From Aeromicrobium phragmitis (lineage in GTDB: Bacteria > Actinomycetota > Actinomycetes > Propionibacteriales > Nocardioidaceae), in assembly GCF_003674095.1 (NCBI RefSeq), contig NZ_RDBF01000008.1, positions 62,001-126,000 on the forward strand: DNA of 64,000 bases. Reading direction: 5' to 3'. The position numbers and the translations under genes were made by a program. Below, in pieces: positions 16,098-25,302 of this stretch (the stretch's first letter is position 1; each line of letters starts with the position of its first letter). The notes under the pieces are model-generated. The model saw nothing but the letters and a program-made list of their open reading frames with translations. It ran no database searches and had not been told where the DNA came from.

Positions 16098-17396
16098 ATG
16101 GCCGCACTCCACTGCGTCGCCCGAAAGCGATCATCGGTCGTGGTCGTCGCGGTCGTTCTGCTGCTGACCGCGGGTGGCTGCGGCCTGATCGGCGGTAGTT
16201 CGGGCGAGGAGCCGTCCAGCCCGCCCGCCGGTACGAGCGAAGAGCCCAGCGCTCACGACGAGGTCGATCCTGAGCAGGTGACGCTCGAGGAGGCTCGACG
16301 GCACCTCGCCCAGTACAACGTGGTGGCGGCGACCGAGCTCCTCGCGCCGTTGCGATCGCCGGAAGCCGACACAGTGCGTTCCGAGATCGCTGCCGTCGAG
16401 GCGACGCTGCGACCCTGGCCGGACAACGCGACGATTCCTCATATCTTCTTCCACAGTCTGATCGTCGACACCGCGCTGGCCTTCGACGGCGATGAGGACA
16501 GCGCAGGCTACGACCTGTACATGGCGACCCAGGCCGAGTTCGAGCGCACGCTCGAGTCCTTGTACGAGCGCGGCTACATCCTCGTCAGCCCGCACGACAT
16601 CGCCGCGAAGGACGACGCCGGGCGCATGCAGTACCGGCCGATCATGCTTCCTGAGGGCAAGCATCCGATCGTGCTCTCTCAGGACGATGCGAACTACTAC
16701 GACTACATGTCAGGGGACGGCTTCGCCACCCGCCTGGTGCTACGCGACGGCCGGGTCGTCAACGAGTACATCGACGCCGAGGGGGCCGTGCATGAAGGCG
16801 ATTACGACATCGTGCCGATCGTCGATCGCTTCGTCGAGCAGCACCCGGACTTCGCCTATCACGGGCACAAGGGCGTCCTCGCCGTCACCGGCTACGAGGG
16901 TGTGCTCGGTTACCGTACGTCTCCCTTCGATCCGCCTTCGCCCACCTTCGCCGAGGATCAAGAGCAGGCGAAGGAGGTCGCAGCGGCGCTTCGCGATACC
17001 GGATGGGAGTTCGCGTCCCACAGCTGGGGCCACATCGATCTCGGAACGGCCGACTTCGCCCGGTTCCAGCGAGACGCGCAGCGGTGGCGCGACGAGGTCG
17101 AGCCGCTCGTGGGGCCGACGGATCTGCTGATCTACCCGTTCGGTGCCGACATCGCGGGTCCCGAGCCGTACGGCGGCCCGAAGTACGACCTCTTCCGCGA
17201 ACTGGGCTTCTCGTACTTCTTCGGTGTCGACGGGTCGACGAACGCCTGGCACCAGCTCGGCGGGGACTATCTTCGCCAGGCACGCATCAACATCGACGGG
17301 ATCCGGCTGCGCGGTGCGATCGAGAGCGGTGGCGGCGTGCTGGCACCCTTCTTCGACCCACAGAGCGTGATCGACACGGCGCGTCCCGTCGGATAG
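16098..17396 (+). CDS. Lipoprotein with NodB-like polysaccharide deacetylase domain
   Basis: 432 aa. The signal peptide ends in a lipobox (LLTAGGC, Cys about residue 26), then a Ser/Pro/Glu-rich linker, then a carbohydrate-esterase-4-like domain. The metal/base aspartates appear as SQDDANYYD and the histidine pair as SHSWGH, fitting the DD and H-x3-H triad of the family. A cell-surface role in deacetylating a glycan is likely; the target is unknown. ATG 16098 follows GAGAAGGGGG; upstream codons in frame (from 16017) lack a ribosome site and would precede the signal peptide. Confidence 0.8.
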   Translation: MAALHCVARKRSSVVVVAVVLLLTAGGCGLIGGSSGEEPSSPPAGTSEEPSAHDEVDPEQVTLEEARRHLAQYNVVAATELLAPLRSPEADTVRSEIAAVEATLRPWPDNATIPHIFFHSLIVDTALAFDGDEDSAGYDLYMATQAEFERTLESLYERGYILVSPHDIAAKDDAGRMQYRPIMLPEGKHPIVLSQDDANYYDYMSGDGFATRLVLRDGRVVNEYIDAEGAVHEGDYDIVPIVDRFVEQHPDFAYHGHKGVLAVTGYEGVLGYRTSPFDPPSPTFAEDQEQAKEVAAALRDTGWEFASHSWGHIDLGTADFARFQRDAQRWRDEVEPLVGPTDLLIYPFGADIAGPEPYGGPKYDLFRELGFSYFFGVDGSTNAWHQLGGDYLRQARINIDGIRLRGAIESGGGVLAPFFDPQSVIDTARPVG

Positions 17397-17411
17397 CCGC
17401 CGGCGCCGATC

Positions 17412-18005
17412 TCAGTAGCCGACCGCTCGGTCCACCCTGCGGTGATATCGCTGGCCGACCTTGCCGCCCAGGAGCGCGGCCACGAACGTGACGATGAGGA
17501 TCGCCAGCGCGGTGATCGCCGCGCCCCACCCGATCGCGTCTCCGCTGACGGGGAGCGAGGGAAGGTTGACGCGATCCAAGATGTTGTACTGCGAGCCGAA
17601 CAGGACGCCCAACCCGATCGCGATCAGGGTGACGATCAAGCCGATCAGCCATACTCCGACTCCTTGACGAGCCCCGTCGAACCGTGACATCCGCCCGGCG
17701 ACGTAGCCGCCGGCGTAGTGGCCGATCGCCAGCACCACGAGCAGAACGACGGCCGTCGCGATGCCGATGGTCCCCGCTTCGCTCTCCGCGTCGTCCTGCG
17801 TCAGGTTCACGTTGGAACCGACGGCGCTCAGGATGGCGCCGATGATGCTGGTCAGCAGGACGGCCAGGCCGATGGCCACCAGCCATCCGAAGAAGCACGC
17901 ACCCCAACTCATCCCGCCGAAGGTCGCGCGTGCCTCCGCGCCGCGATCCGCGCGGGTGATTCGTCCGTCGTCCTCGTGTCCGGGACGATCTCCGTGTGTG
18001 TCCAT
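17412..18005 (-). CDS. Hypothetical membrane protein, four hydrophobic segments
   Basis: 197 aa. A charged N-terminus of about 35 residues precedes four hydrophobic segments (beginning GACFFGWLVAIGLAVLLTS) with glycine-rich turns such as GHYAGGYVAGRMSRF, then a basic tail. It resembles small actinobacterial membrane proteins of the TIGR04086/YrzE kind, but the function is unknown. Start ATG 18005 follows GAAGGAGAA on the minus strand; the frame is open upstream without a ribosome site. Convergent with the deacetylase-like gene. Confidence 0.72.
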   Translation of the reverse strand: MDTHGDRPGHEDDGRITRADRGAEARATFGGMSWGACFFGWLVAIGLAVLLTSIIGAILSAVGSNVNLTQDDAESEAGTIGIATAVVLLVVLAIGHYAGGYVAGRMSRFDGARQGVGVWLIGLIVTLIAIGLGVLFGSQYNILDRVNLPSLPVSGDAIGWGAAITALAILIVTFVAALLGGKVGQRYHRRVDRAVGY

Positions 18006-18108
18006 CGTCGTTCTCCTTCGTCCTCGCTCAGCTTTGGCTGAAGAAGGCATGCCCCATTTGCGTGAAGTGACGCATAACGCGCCTCGCGGGGCTCTACGCT
18101 CGACCGCT

Positions 18109-18555
18109 ATGGAACCCCTCGTGAGACGAGCGGTCAGCTCCTGGCCTCTGCTCGCGGCCGCTGCGACGTTCACCGCGGTCATCGCGACGTGGTACGCGAC
18201 GAGAGTCCCGGTGATGTGTCCGGCGATCTACCCCGCGCCCCCGGGCTGTCGTGCTGGGGGATCGGAACTATCGGCCAGCTTCGCCTCGGTGTCACTCGCA
18301 GCGCTGTGCGGCGCGGGACTGTTCGTGCACTGTTGGGCGACCGCGCCGGTGCGTCGCCACCTGCTCCTCCTCCTCGCCACGCTGATCGGTGCAGGAGGGG
18401 CGGTATCGCCGCTGTGGGTCGTGCGAGGCGCAAGTCCTGCGCCTGATCTCAGCTTCGTGCCACTTCCACTCCTGTGCGCTGCGTGCGGTCTGACGGGAGC
18501 GCGGATGGCGTACCTGACGCACCCGCAGCTGTTCACGGCACCAACGCCGAGATGA
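18109..18555 (+). CDS. Hypothetical small membrane protein
   Basis: 148 aa with about four hydrophobic segments and several cysteines (VPVMCPAIYPAPPGCRAGG). No family recognised. TACGCT at 18095-18100 lies 8 nt before ATG 18109, compatible with a nearly leaderless message. Its last 23 bp overlap the 3' end of the convergent nitronate monooxygenase gene, which is unusual and would give complementary mRNA tails. Confidence 0.6.
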   Translation: MEPLVRRAVSSWPLLAAAATFTAVIATWYATRVPVMCPAIYPAPPGCRAGGSELSASFASVSLAALCGAGLFVHCWATAPVRRHLLLLLATLIGAGGAVSPLWVVRGASPAPDLSFVPLPLLCAACGLTGARMAYLTHPQLFTAPTPR

Positions 18556-19528
18556 TCTCGGCGGCGGGACCGGACTGCGCCTCGCGATACCGGGTGCCGG
18601 CCCACAGGTGGGTCAGATCCGCGCGGCCCCGGGAGGCGGCCGCCCTACGGAAGGCGCTGGTCATGGTGTGCAGCTGCGGGTAGGCCGCGGGCGCGTCGAG
18701 CCGTGCGACGGCGTTGGCGAGGCCGCGGGCGGGTCGACCGGTGAATGCTCGGGTGACCACGGTCGTGTCGAACTCGTCGCTGCGGAGGGCGGCGCGGTGC
18801 GTGGGGTTCGTTCCGGCTTCGTCGGCGAGCAGCAGGGCGGTGCCGATCTGCGCGGCCCGCGCCCCGTGGTCGAGGGCCCGGCGCACGTCGGCTCGCGTGG
18901 CGATACCGCCGGCCGCGACCATCGGCAGGCCGATCGCATCGATGTCGCGCAGCAGGTCGGTCAGGGGCGTGTCCGACGGCCAGACGTCCTGGCGCAAGGT
19001 GCCACGATGCCCGCCGGCCTCCGGGCCTTGGACGACGAGCACGTCAGCGCCTCGATCCGCCGCGAGCCGCGCCTCCTCGATATCGGTGACCGTCATCGCC
19101 GAGACGATGTCGCGCTCGCGCAGCGCGGCGAAGACCTCGGCATCGGGACAGCCGAACGTGAATGACACCCATGCCGGCCGCTCCTCGAGGACGAGCTCGA
19201 GCTTCGCGGCGAAGGCGTCGTCGTCGAAACGCGGTTCGGCGAGCTCGACACCGACCTCGCACGCATACGGCTCGAGGGCCGCTGCGAACCGTTGAAGTTC
19301 CGCGTCGTCGATGGGGGCCTCTTCCACGACGAAGAGGTTGATGCCGAACGGGCGCCCGCGGGCGAGCTCGTCGGCGCGTCGCAGCTGGGCGGCAACGGCG
19401 TCCGTCGTGAGATACCCGGCTGCGAGGAATCCGCCCGCTCCGGTCCGCGCGACAGCGGCAACCAGTTCGGGTGTCGACGGCCCACCGGCCATCGGTGCCG
19501 CGATCAGGGGAAGGTCGAGGTCAAGCAC
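18533..19528 (-). CDS. Nitronate monooxygenase family (FMN, NPD/2-nitropropane dioxygenase)
   Basis: 331 aa TIM-barrel flavoprotein. LPLIAAPMAGG at the N-terminus, VLVVQGPEAGGHRG with the active-site histidine, and VAAGGIATRADVRRAL with ARAAQIGTALLL for FMN phosphate binding are all class hallmarks. It would oxidise alkyl nitronates, or act as a related FMN oxidoreductase. GTG 19528 follows AGAGGATCGG on the minus strand. The NUDIX gene upstream is 16 bp away, so the two are probably cotranscribed. Confidence 0.85.
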   Translation of the reverse strand: MLDLDLPLIAAPMAGGPSTPELVAAVARTGAGGFLAAGYLTTDAVAAQLRRADELARGRPFGINLFVVEEAPIDDAELQRFAAALEPYACEVGVELAEPRFDDDAFAAKLELVLEERPAWVSFTFGCPDAEVFAALRERDIVSAMTVTDIEEARLAADRGADVLVVQGPEAGGHRGTLRQDVWPSDTPLTDLLRDIDAIGLPMVAAGGIATRADVRRALDHGARAAQIGTALLLADEAGTNPTHRAALRSDEFDTTVVTRAFTGRPARGLANAVARLDAPAAYPQLHTMTSAFRRAAASRGRADLTHLWAGTRYREAQSGPAAEIISALVP

Positions 19529-19544
19529 GTTCCGATCCTCTCGC

Positions 19545-20006
19545 TCAGAACAGCGTCTCGCCACGCTGGGGAAGGGCTGCGGCGACGCGCGCGGCCATGT
19601 CATCGCTCATGGCCGGAAGCGCGCCGGGGGAGAACCAGCGCGCTTCGGTGTTCTCACCGTCGGCCGGATGGGGATCCCCCGAACGCCACTCCAGGCGGAA
19701 CGTGAGGTCGACGTACTGCGTCTGATCGCCGTTGTCGTAGGTCACCATCGCGGTCACACCGACCCGCGCCAGCCGCGTGCACTCGGCCTCGAGCGCGGCT
19801 TCCTCCAGCACCTCGCGAGCAGCGGCCGTCGCCGGATGTTCACCAGGGTCGACGATGCCCGTGACCGGCGTCCAGGCGCCGTTGTCGGCGCGTCGCACGA
19901 GCAGCACGTCATCGTCCTTGACCACGACCGCCGTCACGCCGCACAACCACAGCGGGCTGGTGCCGACTTTCTCACGAAGTGCCAGGACGAAATCCGGAGT
20001 CGCCAT
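19545..20006 (-). CDS. NUDIX hydrolase
   Basis: 153 aa. The Nudix box runs GIVDPGEHPATAAAREVLEE with the downstream EEAALEAE, matching GX5EX7REUXEEXGU closely (final residue varied), so a nucleoside diphosphate-linked substrate is hydrolysed with Mg2+. The substrate cannot be named. The start codon follows a TACGCT box by 6 nt (minus strand), a leaderless arrangement. Confidence 0.85.
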   Translation of the reverse strand: MATPDFVLALREKVGTSPLWLCGVTAVVVKDDDVLLVRRADNGAWTPVTGIVDPGEHPATAAAREVLEEAALEAECTRLARVGVTAMVTYDNGDQTQYVDLTFRLEWRSGDPHPADGENTEARWFSPGALPAMSDDMAARVAAALPQRGETLF

Positions 20007-20012
20007 GCTCCG

Positions 20013-20018
20013 AGCGTA
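20013..20018 (-). promoter_or_regulatory. -10 box TACGCT, probable leaderless start
   Basis: On the minus strand TACGCT ends 6 nt before the ATG of the NUDIX gene. Confidence 0.45.
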
Positions 20019-20043
20019 GGCGGGTGTCCCGCGAAGGTGTCGG

Positions 20044-20087
20044 ACGTCATACGTTCTGCGGCCCCCGCCCAGCAGAACGTATGACGT
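20044..20087. repeat. 16-bp perfect inverted repeat at the end of the HhH-GPD gene
   Basis: Arms 20044-20059 and 20072-20087 (ACGTCATACGTTCTGC and its complement) are perfect with a 12-nt C-rich loop. It overlaps the HhH-GPD stop codon and lies just upstream of the NUDIX promoter. No T-run follows, so it is either an atypical terminator or a member of an intergenic repeat class. Confidence 0.6.
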
Positions 20088-20659
20088 TATCGACCGGCCT
20101 TGGCTCGGGCCTTCATCTCGCGCTTGTACTCGCGGACCTTCGTGAGTGACTCGGGGCTGGTGATGTCGGCGACCGAGCGGAACGAGCCTTCCTGGCCGTA
20201 ATCACCGGCGGCCTCACGCCAGCCGGCGCCGGCGAAGCCGCACTGCTTGCCGAGCAGAGCCAGAAAGATCTTGGCCTTCTGATCGCCGAAGCCCGGCAGG
20301 GCCTTGAGTCGCCGCAGCACCTCGGCGCCGTCCGGCTCGCCCTCGGTCCAGATCGCCTCGGCGCGGCCGCCCCAGCGCTCCTCGACGTCCGCGCACAGCG
20401 CTTGCACGCGTTTGGCCATCGAGCCGGGGTACCGGTGCACGGCGGGCGGCTGACGGAACGCGGCCTCGAGTGCCTCGGGGTCGTAGGAGGCGAGCGTCGC
20501 GGCGTCGATCGTACCGATGCGTTCGACGATCTTGCGCGGGCCGGTGAAGGCGGTCTCCATCGCGACCTGCTGATCGAGCAGCATGCCGATGAGCAGGGCG
20601 AGCGGATCGTCGGTGAGCAGCTGATCTGCTGCCGGGTCGTCAGTGATGTGAAGCGCCAT
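20087..20659 (-). CDS. HhH-GPD family protein (TIGR03252-like)
   Basis: 190 aa, helix-hairpin-helix fold related to base-excision glycosylases. DDPLALLIGMLLDQQVAMETAF opens the domain and LKALPGFGDQKAKIFLALLG is the hairpin. The C-terminal KVREYKREMKARAK tail matches an uncharacterised actinobacterial family; no iron-sulfur cysteine cluster is present and the usual catalytic lysine/aspartate cannot be assigned confidently. Start ATG 20659 lies at the domain beginning; the frame is open upstream but would run into the thrS leader. Confidence 0.75.
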   Translation of the reverse strand: MALHITDDPAADQLLTDDPLALLIGMLLDQQVAMETAFTGPRKIVERIGTIDAATLASYDPEALEAAFRQPPAVHRYPGSMAKRVQALCADVEERWGGRAEAIWTEGEPDGAEVLRRLKALPGFGDQKAKIFLALLGKQCGFAGAGWREAAGDYGQEGSFRSVADITSPESLTKVREYKREMKARAKAGR

Positions 20660-20756
20660 GCCGCGATTCTCCCACCGCGAGAACCCAGGCGGCGCCGCCG
20701 TCGCCGGCTCGGGGGTGATGACGCGACCACGCGTCTGGTGCTGAGACGGGTAGCGA

Positions 20757-20784
20757 TGGACGACAGGTGACGTCTGACTACAGT
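20757..20784 (+). promoter_or_regulatory. Possible promoter of thrS
   Basis: TGGACG (20757-20762) and TACAGT (20779-20784) with a 16-nt spacer would give a leader of about 50 nt. No T-box or transcription attenuator is recognisable in that leader. Confidence 0.4.
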
Positions 20785-20840
20785 GGGACCGAACAGCACG
20801 CGCCAGCCGTAGGGCGCGTCCCGACAACCAAAGGTGCGTC

Positions 20841-22838
20841 ATGTCCGACCTGACCCTCTCCGTCCGCTCGACCGCCGCGGAGGGAGGTGAGACCGCACCA
20901 AGGACCGTCGAGCCCGGCACCAAGGCCTGGCAGTTGTTCGCCGACGACGCTTCGGTGATCGCGGCGCGCGTCAACGGCGACCTCAAGGACCTGTCGTACG
21001 AGCTGGTCGAGGGCGATGCCGTCGAACCGGTCGTCATCGACTCACCGGACGGCCTCGATATCCTGCGCCATTCCACGGCGCACGTGATGGCGCAAGCGGT
21101 CCAGGAACTTTTTCCCGAGGCCAAGCTCGGGATCGGCCCGCCGATCACCGACGGCTTCTACTACGACTTCGACGTTCCCGAGCCGTTCACACCCGACGAT
21201 TTGACCAAGATCGAGTCGCGGATGAAGAAGATCATCAAGGAGAACCAGCGGTTCTCCCGTCGCGAGATCAGTGACGACGACGCGCGCGACGAGCTCACCG
21301 ACGAGCCGTACAAGCTCGAACTCATCGGGCTCAAGTCCACCGCAGGCGAGGCCGCGGAGGGTGCCAGCGTCGAGGTCGGTGCCGGGGGACTGAGCATCTA
21401 CGACAACCTCAAGCGCGACCGTTCGGTGGCGTGGAAGGACCTCTGCCGCGGGCCTCACTTGCCCACCACCAAGCGCATCCCCGCGTTCACGCTGTTGCGC
21501 TCGGCGGCCGCCTACTGGCGCGGTGACGAGAAGAACAAGCAGCTGCAGCGCATCTACGGCACGGCGTGGCCGAGTAAGGAGGAGCTCGACGACTACCTCC
21601 ACCGGCTCGAGGAGGCGCAGCGCCGCGATCACCGCCGGCTCGGCACCGAGCTCGACCTGTTCAGCTTCCCCGACGAGATCGGTTCGGGCCTTCCGGTGTT
21701 CCACCCCAAGGGCGGCGTCATCAAGCGGGAGATGGAGGACTACGTCCGCCGCCGGCACATCGAGGAAGGCTTCGAGTACGTCGGCACCCCGCACATCGCC
21801 AAGGAGGGGCTGTTCTACACCTCGGGCCACCTGCCGTACTACGGCGAGGGCATGTTCCCGGCGCTCGACGTCGACGGCATGGACTACCGGCTCAAGGCGA
21901 TGAACTGCCCGATGCACAACCTCATCTACCGCTCGCGGCAGCGGTCGTACCGCGAGCTGCCGTTGCGGCTCTTCGAGTTCGGGCACGTATACCGCAACGA
22001 GAAGTCGGGCGTCATCCACGGCCTGACCCGCGTGCGGGGATTCGCGCAAGACGACTCGCACTCCTACGTCACCCCCGAACAGGCGCCCGACGAGGTACGC
22101 CACCTGCTGAACTTCATGCTCAGCCTGCTGCGCGACTTCGGCCTGGACGACTACTACCTGGAGCTGTCCACGCGTGACGACACCAAGGACAAGTTCATCG
22201 GGTCCGACGAGGACTGGGAGCTGGCCACGAAGGTGCTGGCCGACGTCGCGGCCGAGACCGGCATCGAACTCGTCCCCGACCCTGGGGGAGCGGCCTACTA
22301 CGGCCCGAAGATCTCGGTGCAGGCGCGCGACGCGATCGGCCGCACCTGGCAGATGGGCACCGTGCAGTACGACTTCAATCAGCCGTCGCCCGAGCGCTTC
22401 AACCTCGAGTACGTCGCCTCGGACGGTTCGCGCCAGCAACCGGTGATGATCCACTCGGCGAAGTTCGGCTCCATCGAGCGGTTCCTCGGCGTTCTCGTCG
22501 AGCACTACGCGGGCGCCTTCCCTCCGTGGCTGGCACCGGTCCAGGTCGTCGGCATCCCCGTGGCGGAGCGCCACGTGGAGTACCTGGACGAGCTCGCGGG
22601 TCGCCTTCGTGCCGAGGGCATCCGGGTCGAGGTCGACGTCTCGGACGAGCGGATGCAGAAGAAGATCCGCAACGCCCAGACCCAGAAGATCCCGTTCATG
22701 GTGCTGGCGGGCGACAAGGACGTCGAAGCCGGTGCGGTGTCGTTCCGCTACCGCAGCGGTGAGCAGGAGAACGGTGTCTCACTCGACGACGCGGTCAGCA
22801 AGATCGTGGCGGCGGTCCGCGACCGGGTGCAGGTCTGA
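20841..22838 (+). CDS. thrS: Threonyl-tRNA synthetase
   Basis: 665 aa, the usual length. An N-terminal TGS domain is followed by the editing domain ([11 protein letters not shown] with HxxxH) and the class II catalytic core, including [32 protein letters not shown] and the anticodon-binding C-terminus. ATG 20841 follows AAAGGTG. First gene of a coupled thrS-HIT-pgsA operon, the arrangement known from mycobacteria. Confidence 0.97.
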   Translation: MSDLTLSVRSTAAEGGETAPRTVEPGTKAWQLFADDASVIAARVNGDLKDLSYELVEGDAVEPVVIDSPDGLDILRHSTAHVMAQAVQELFPEAKLGIGPPITDGFYYDFDVPEPFTPDDLTKIESRMKKIIKENQRFSRREISDDDARDELTDEPYKLELIGLKSTAGEAAEGASVEVGAGGLSIYDNLKRDRSVAWKDLCRGPHLPTTKRIPAFTLLRSAAAYWRGDEKNKQLQRIYGTAWPSKEELDDYLHRLEEAQRRDHRRLGTELDLFSFPDEIGSGLPVFHPKGGVIKREMEDYVRRRHIEEGFEYVGTPHIAKEGLFYTSGHLPYYGEGMFPALDVDGMDYRLKAMNCPMHNLIYRSRQRSYRELPLRLFEFGHVYRNEKSGVIHGLTRVRGFAQDDSHSYVTPEQAPDEVRHLLNFMLSLLRDFGLDDYYLELSTRDDTKDKFIGSDEDWELATKVLADVAAETGIELVPDPGGAAYYGPKISVQARDAIGRTWQMGTVQYDFNQPSPERFNLEYVASDGSRQQPVMIHSAKFGSIERFLGVLVEHYAGAFPPWLAPVQVVGIPVAERHVEYLDELAGRLRAEGIRVEVDVSDERMQKKIRNAQTQKIPFMVLAGDKDVEAGAVSFRYRSGEQENGVSLDDAVSKIVAAVRDRVQV

Positions 22839-23356
22839 TGGCGGTGGAGGCCGACGGTCTGGACCGGCTCTGGGCGCCGTATCGGATGGCGTACGTCCGC
22901 GGTGACGAGGCCAAGCCGGGCGGTGACGCCTGCCCGTTCTGCGTCATGGCCGATGGCGGGCGACAAAGCGAGCTGATCGTGGCGCATGGCAAGCACACCT
23001 TCGTCACCATGAATCTCTTCCCGTACAACCCGGGGCACCTCATGGTGCTGCCGAACCGGCACGAGGCCGACTACACGGCGCTGTCGCCGGAGGAGACGGT
23101 CGAGCTCGCCGAGCTCACCCAGCGCGCGATCGCCGCGATCCGGACGGTCAGCGCACCGCACGGTTTCAACGTCGGGCTCAACCTCGGCGGCGTGGCCGGC
23201 GGCTCCATCTCGCAGCACCTGCACCAGCACGTGGTACCGCGCTGGGGCGGCGACGCCAACTTCATGACCGTGATCGGGCGCACCAAGACGCTCCCGCAGC
23301 TCATTGAGGACAGCGCGGCGCTGCTGCGCGAGGCCTGGACGGCGCAGGGGGAGTAA
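22838..23356 (+). CDS. HIT family nucleotide hydrolase/phosphorylase
   Basis: 172 aa. The histidine triad QHLHQHVVPRW is complete, and CPFC plus GHLMVLPNRH match the actinobacterial Ap4A phosphorylase group (Rv2613c-like). It overlaps thrS by one base and pgsA by one base. Cleavage of diadenosine polyphosphates made as side products by tRNA synthetases is the likely role (inference from family and position). Confidence 0.9.
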   Translation: MAVEADGLDRLWAPYRMAYVRGDEAKPGGDACPFCVMADGGRQSELIVAHGKHTFVTMNLFPYNPGHLMVLPNRHEADYTALSPEETVELAELTQRAIAAIRTVSAPHGFNVGLNLGGVAGGSISQHLHQHVVPRWGGDANFMTVIGRTKTLPQLIEDSAALLREAWTAQGE

Positions 23357-23970
23357 TGCTCGAACGCTTCCGTCAGTTCTGGAACAAGCTGATGTCGCCG
23401 GTCGCGGACGGGCTCATCAAGCTCGGCGTCTCCCCGGACGCGGTGACGTTCGTCGGCACGGCCGGCGTGTGCGTCGGGGCCCTGTGGCTGTTCCCGCAAG
23501 GCGAGTTCTTCTGGGGCACAATGTTCGTCACGGCGTTCGTGTTCAGCGACATCGTCGACGGCACGATGGCGCGCAAACTCGGCCGGTCGTCGAACTGGGG
23601 AGCGTTCCTGGACTCGACGCTGGACCGGTTCGGCGACGCGGCGATCTTCGGTGGCATCGCGCTCTGGTACGCGTGGGAGGGTGACTCGCCGCTCTATCTG
23701 TGCCTGAGTCTGATCTGCCTCGTGCTCGGCATGATGACCTCCTACACGCGAGCCCGGGCCGAGAGCCTGGGCATGGACGCCAAGGGTGGCATCGCTGAAC
23801 GCTCCGACCGCCTCGTGGCGATCCTCGTGATGACGGGCCTGTCGGGAATCTTCGACCTGCCGATCCTCCAGCAGGTGACACTCTGGGTGCTCGCCGTCGC
23901 CAGCCTGATCACCGTCGTGCAGCGCATGGTCAAGGTCCGGCGGCAGGCGGCGGGCCCCGCAAACGCTTGA
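23356..23970 (+). CDS. pgsA: CDP-alcohol phosphatidyltransferase, phosphatidylinositol-phosphate synthase type
   Basis: 204 aa membrane enzyme. The motif DIVDGTMARKLGRSSNWGAF continuing into LDSTLDR fits the DG-x2-AR-x8-G-x3-D-x3-D signature. Position after thrS-HIT identifies the actinobacterial PgsA1 that couples CDP-diacylglycerol to inositol 3-phosphate. In mycobacteria the next genes are the PIM acyltransferase and pimA; here an amide cluster on the other strand follows instead. Confidence 0.88.
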   Translation: MLERFRQFWNKLMSPVADGLIKLGVSPDAVTFVGTAGVCVGALWLFPQGEFFWGTMFVTAFVFSDIVDGTMARKLGRSSNWGAFLDSTLDRFGDAAIFGGIALWYAWEGDSPLYLCLSLICLVLGMMTSYTRARAESLGMDAKGGIAERSDRLVAILVMTGLSGIFDLPILQQVTLWVLAVASLITVVQRMVKVRRQAAGPANA

Positions 23971-23977
23971 GCGTGAA

Positions 23978-24025
23978 CGTGGCCGGTTCCGGCGTCACGT
24001 GGGCGTGAGCCCGGAACCGGCCACG
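23978..24025. terminator. 15-bp perfect inverted repeat between convergent pgsA and fmdA
   Basis: Arms 23978-23992 and 24011-24025 (CGTGGCCGGTTCCGG and its complement), loop 18 nt. It occupies most of the 71-bp gap between two convergent genes, so a bidirectional terminator is likely, but neither side has a U-run. Confidence 0.55.
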
Positions 24026-24041
24026 GATCGCACCGAGCGGC

Positions 24042-25289
24042 TCAGGAGGTCACGGCCACCTGGCCGCGATCCTGGAACTGCGGCCCCTGCCCGCCGGGCC
24101 GGATGTCCACGTCGAAGATCTCCGTGGGCAGGAACACCGAGCAGCACGCGTTGGGCAGGTCGACGACGCCGCCGATGCGCCCCTCGATGGGTGAGGTGCC
24201 GAGGATGAGGTAGGCCTGCTCGCCGGTGTATCCCCACTTCTTGAGGTACTCGATGGCGTTGAGGCAGGCGTTCCGGTACGCCAGCGTGGCGTCCATGTAG
24301 TGGTTGGTGTCGTCGCGGTGGTCGACCGAGATGCCGATGAACGTGAGCCACTCCGAATAGCGAGGCTCGACCCGACCCGGCATGAAGACCGGGTTGGTGG
24401 TGATCCCGTACGTCTCCATCCCGCCCTTGATGAGGTCGACGTGGAAGTCGATGTAGCCGCCCATCTCGATCGCGCCGCAGAAGTTGATCTCGCCGTCTCC
24501 CTGGCTGAAGTGCAGGTCGCCGCCGGAGAGCAGGCCGCCGTTCACGTACACCGGGTAGAACACCCGGCTGCCGCGGGTGAAGTTCTTGATGTCGTGGTTG
24601 CCGCCGTTCTCGCGCGGTGGGACGGTGCGGGCGCCCTCCTGCCCGATCTTGGCCAGGAGATCACCGTCGGCCGTGCCGCCGAGCACCCCGTCGGTGAGTG
24701 GCGGCAATGCCAGCGGCGGGACGCGGTCGGGATCGGTGTCGATGAGCGCCTGCTCACGCGCGTTCCAGCGCGCCAGCATGTCCGGCGAAGGCGCGGTGCC
24801 GAACAGGCCCGGATGCGTGATGCCGGTGTACCGGACTCCGGGCACATGCCGGGAGGTGCACTCCTGACCGCGGAAGTCCCAGATCGCCTTGTACGCGTCG
24901 GGGAAGTAGTCGGTGAGGAAGCCGCCGCCGTTGATCTTGGCGAAGATGCCTGAATAGCCCCAGCCTTCGCCGCAGTTCGGTCCCTGCGCCTGGGGCACCG
25001 GGCCGAGATCGAGGATGTCGACGACGAGCAGGTCGCCCGGCTCAGCGCCTTCGACCGCGATCGGGCCGGACAGCATGTGCGCGTGCGACAGGTCGACGTC
25101 GCGCACGTCGTTGGCCGAGTCGTTGTTGCCAATCTGGCCGTCGGTCCATTCCTTGCACTCGACCCGGATGTCCGAGCCGGGCTTGATGGTCACGGCCGGC
25201 GGGATGTCGGGGTGCCATCGGTTGTGTCCGGGAACGGACTGGTCGCGCATCGACTTGCTCTGGTCGACGCTGAAGACGACGTCGGGCAT
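24042..25289 (-). CDS. fmdA: Formamidase/acetamidase
   Basis: 415 aa, the FmdA/AmdA family that hydrolyses formamide or acetamide to the acid and ammonia. Characteristic stretches include VPGHNRWHPDIPP, EGAEPGDLLVVDILDLGP, FTRGSRVFYPVYVNGGLLS followed by GGDLHFSQGDGEINFCGAIE. ATG 25289 with AAAGGTGG upstream is preferred to the GTG nine bases earlier. It is the last gene of the minus-strand cluster with AmiS and FmdB, and supplies nitrogen from short amides. Confidence 0.92.
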   Translation of the reverse strand: MPDVVFSVDQSKSMRDQSVPGHNRWHPDIPPAVTIKPGSDIRVECKEWTDGQIGNNDSANDVRDVDLSHAHMLSGPIAVEGAEPGDLLVVDILDLGPVPQAQGPNCGEGWGYSGIFAKINGGGFLTDYFPDAYKAIWDFRGQECTSRHVPGVRYTGITHPGLFGTAPSPDMLARWNAREQALIDTDPDRVPPLALPPLTDGVLGGTADGDLLAKIGQEGARTVPPRENGGNHDIKNFTRGSRVFYPVYVNGGLLSGGDLHFSQGDGEINFCGAIEMGGYIDFHVDLIKGGMETYGITTNPVFMPGRVEPRYSEWLTFIGISVDHRDDTNHYMDATLAYRNACLNAIEYLKKWGYTGEQAYLILGTSPIEGRIGGVVDLPNACCSVFLPTEIFDVDIRPGGQGPQFQDRGQVAVTS

Positions 25290-25302
25290 GGTTGCCACCT
25301 TT

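Noticed and set aside
15767-16099. 110-codon minus-strand frame before the deacetylase-like gene
   Set aside because: Arginine-rich composition without domain signs, and it overlaps the other doubtful frame 15577-15945 in a different phase.
20660-20840. T-box riboswitch before thrS
   Set aside because: The leader is short and lacks the T-box sequence, specifier stem and terminator.
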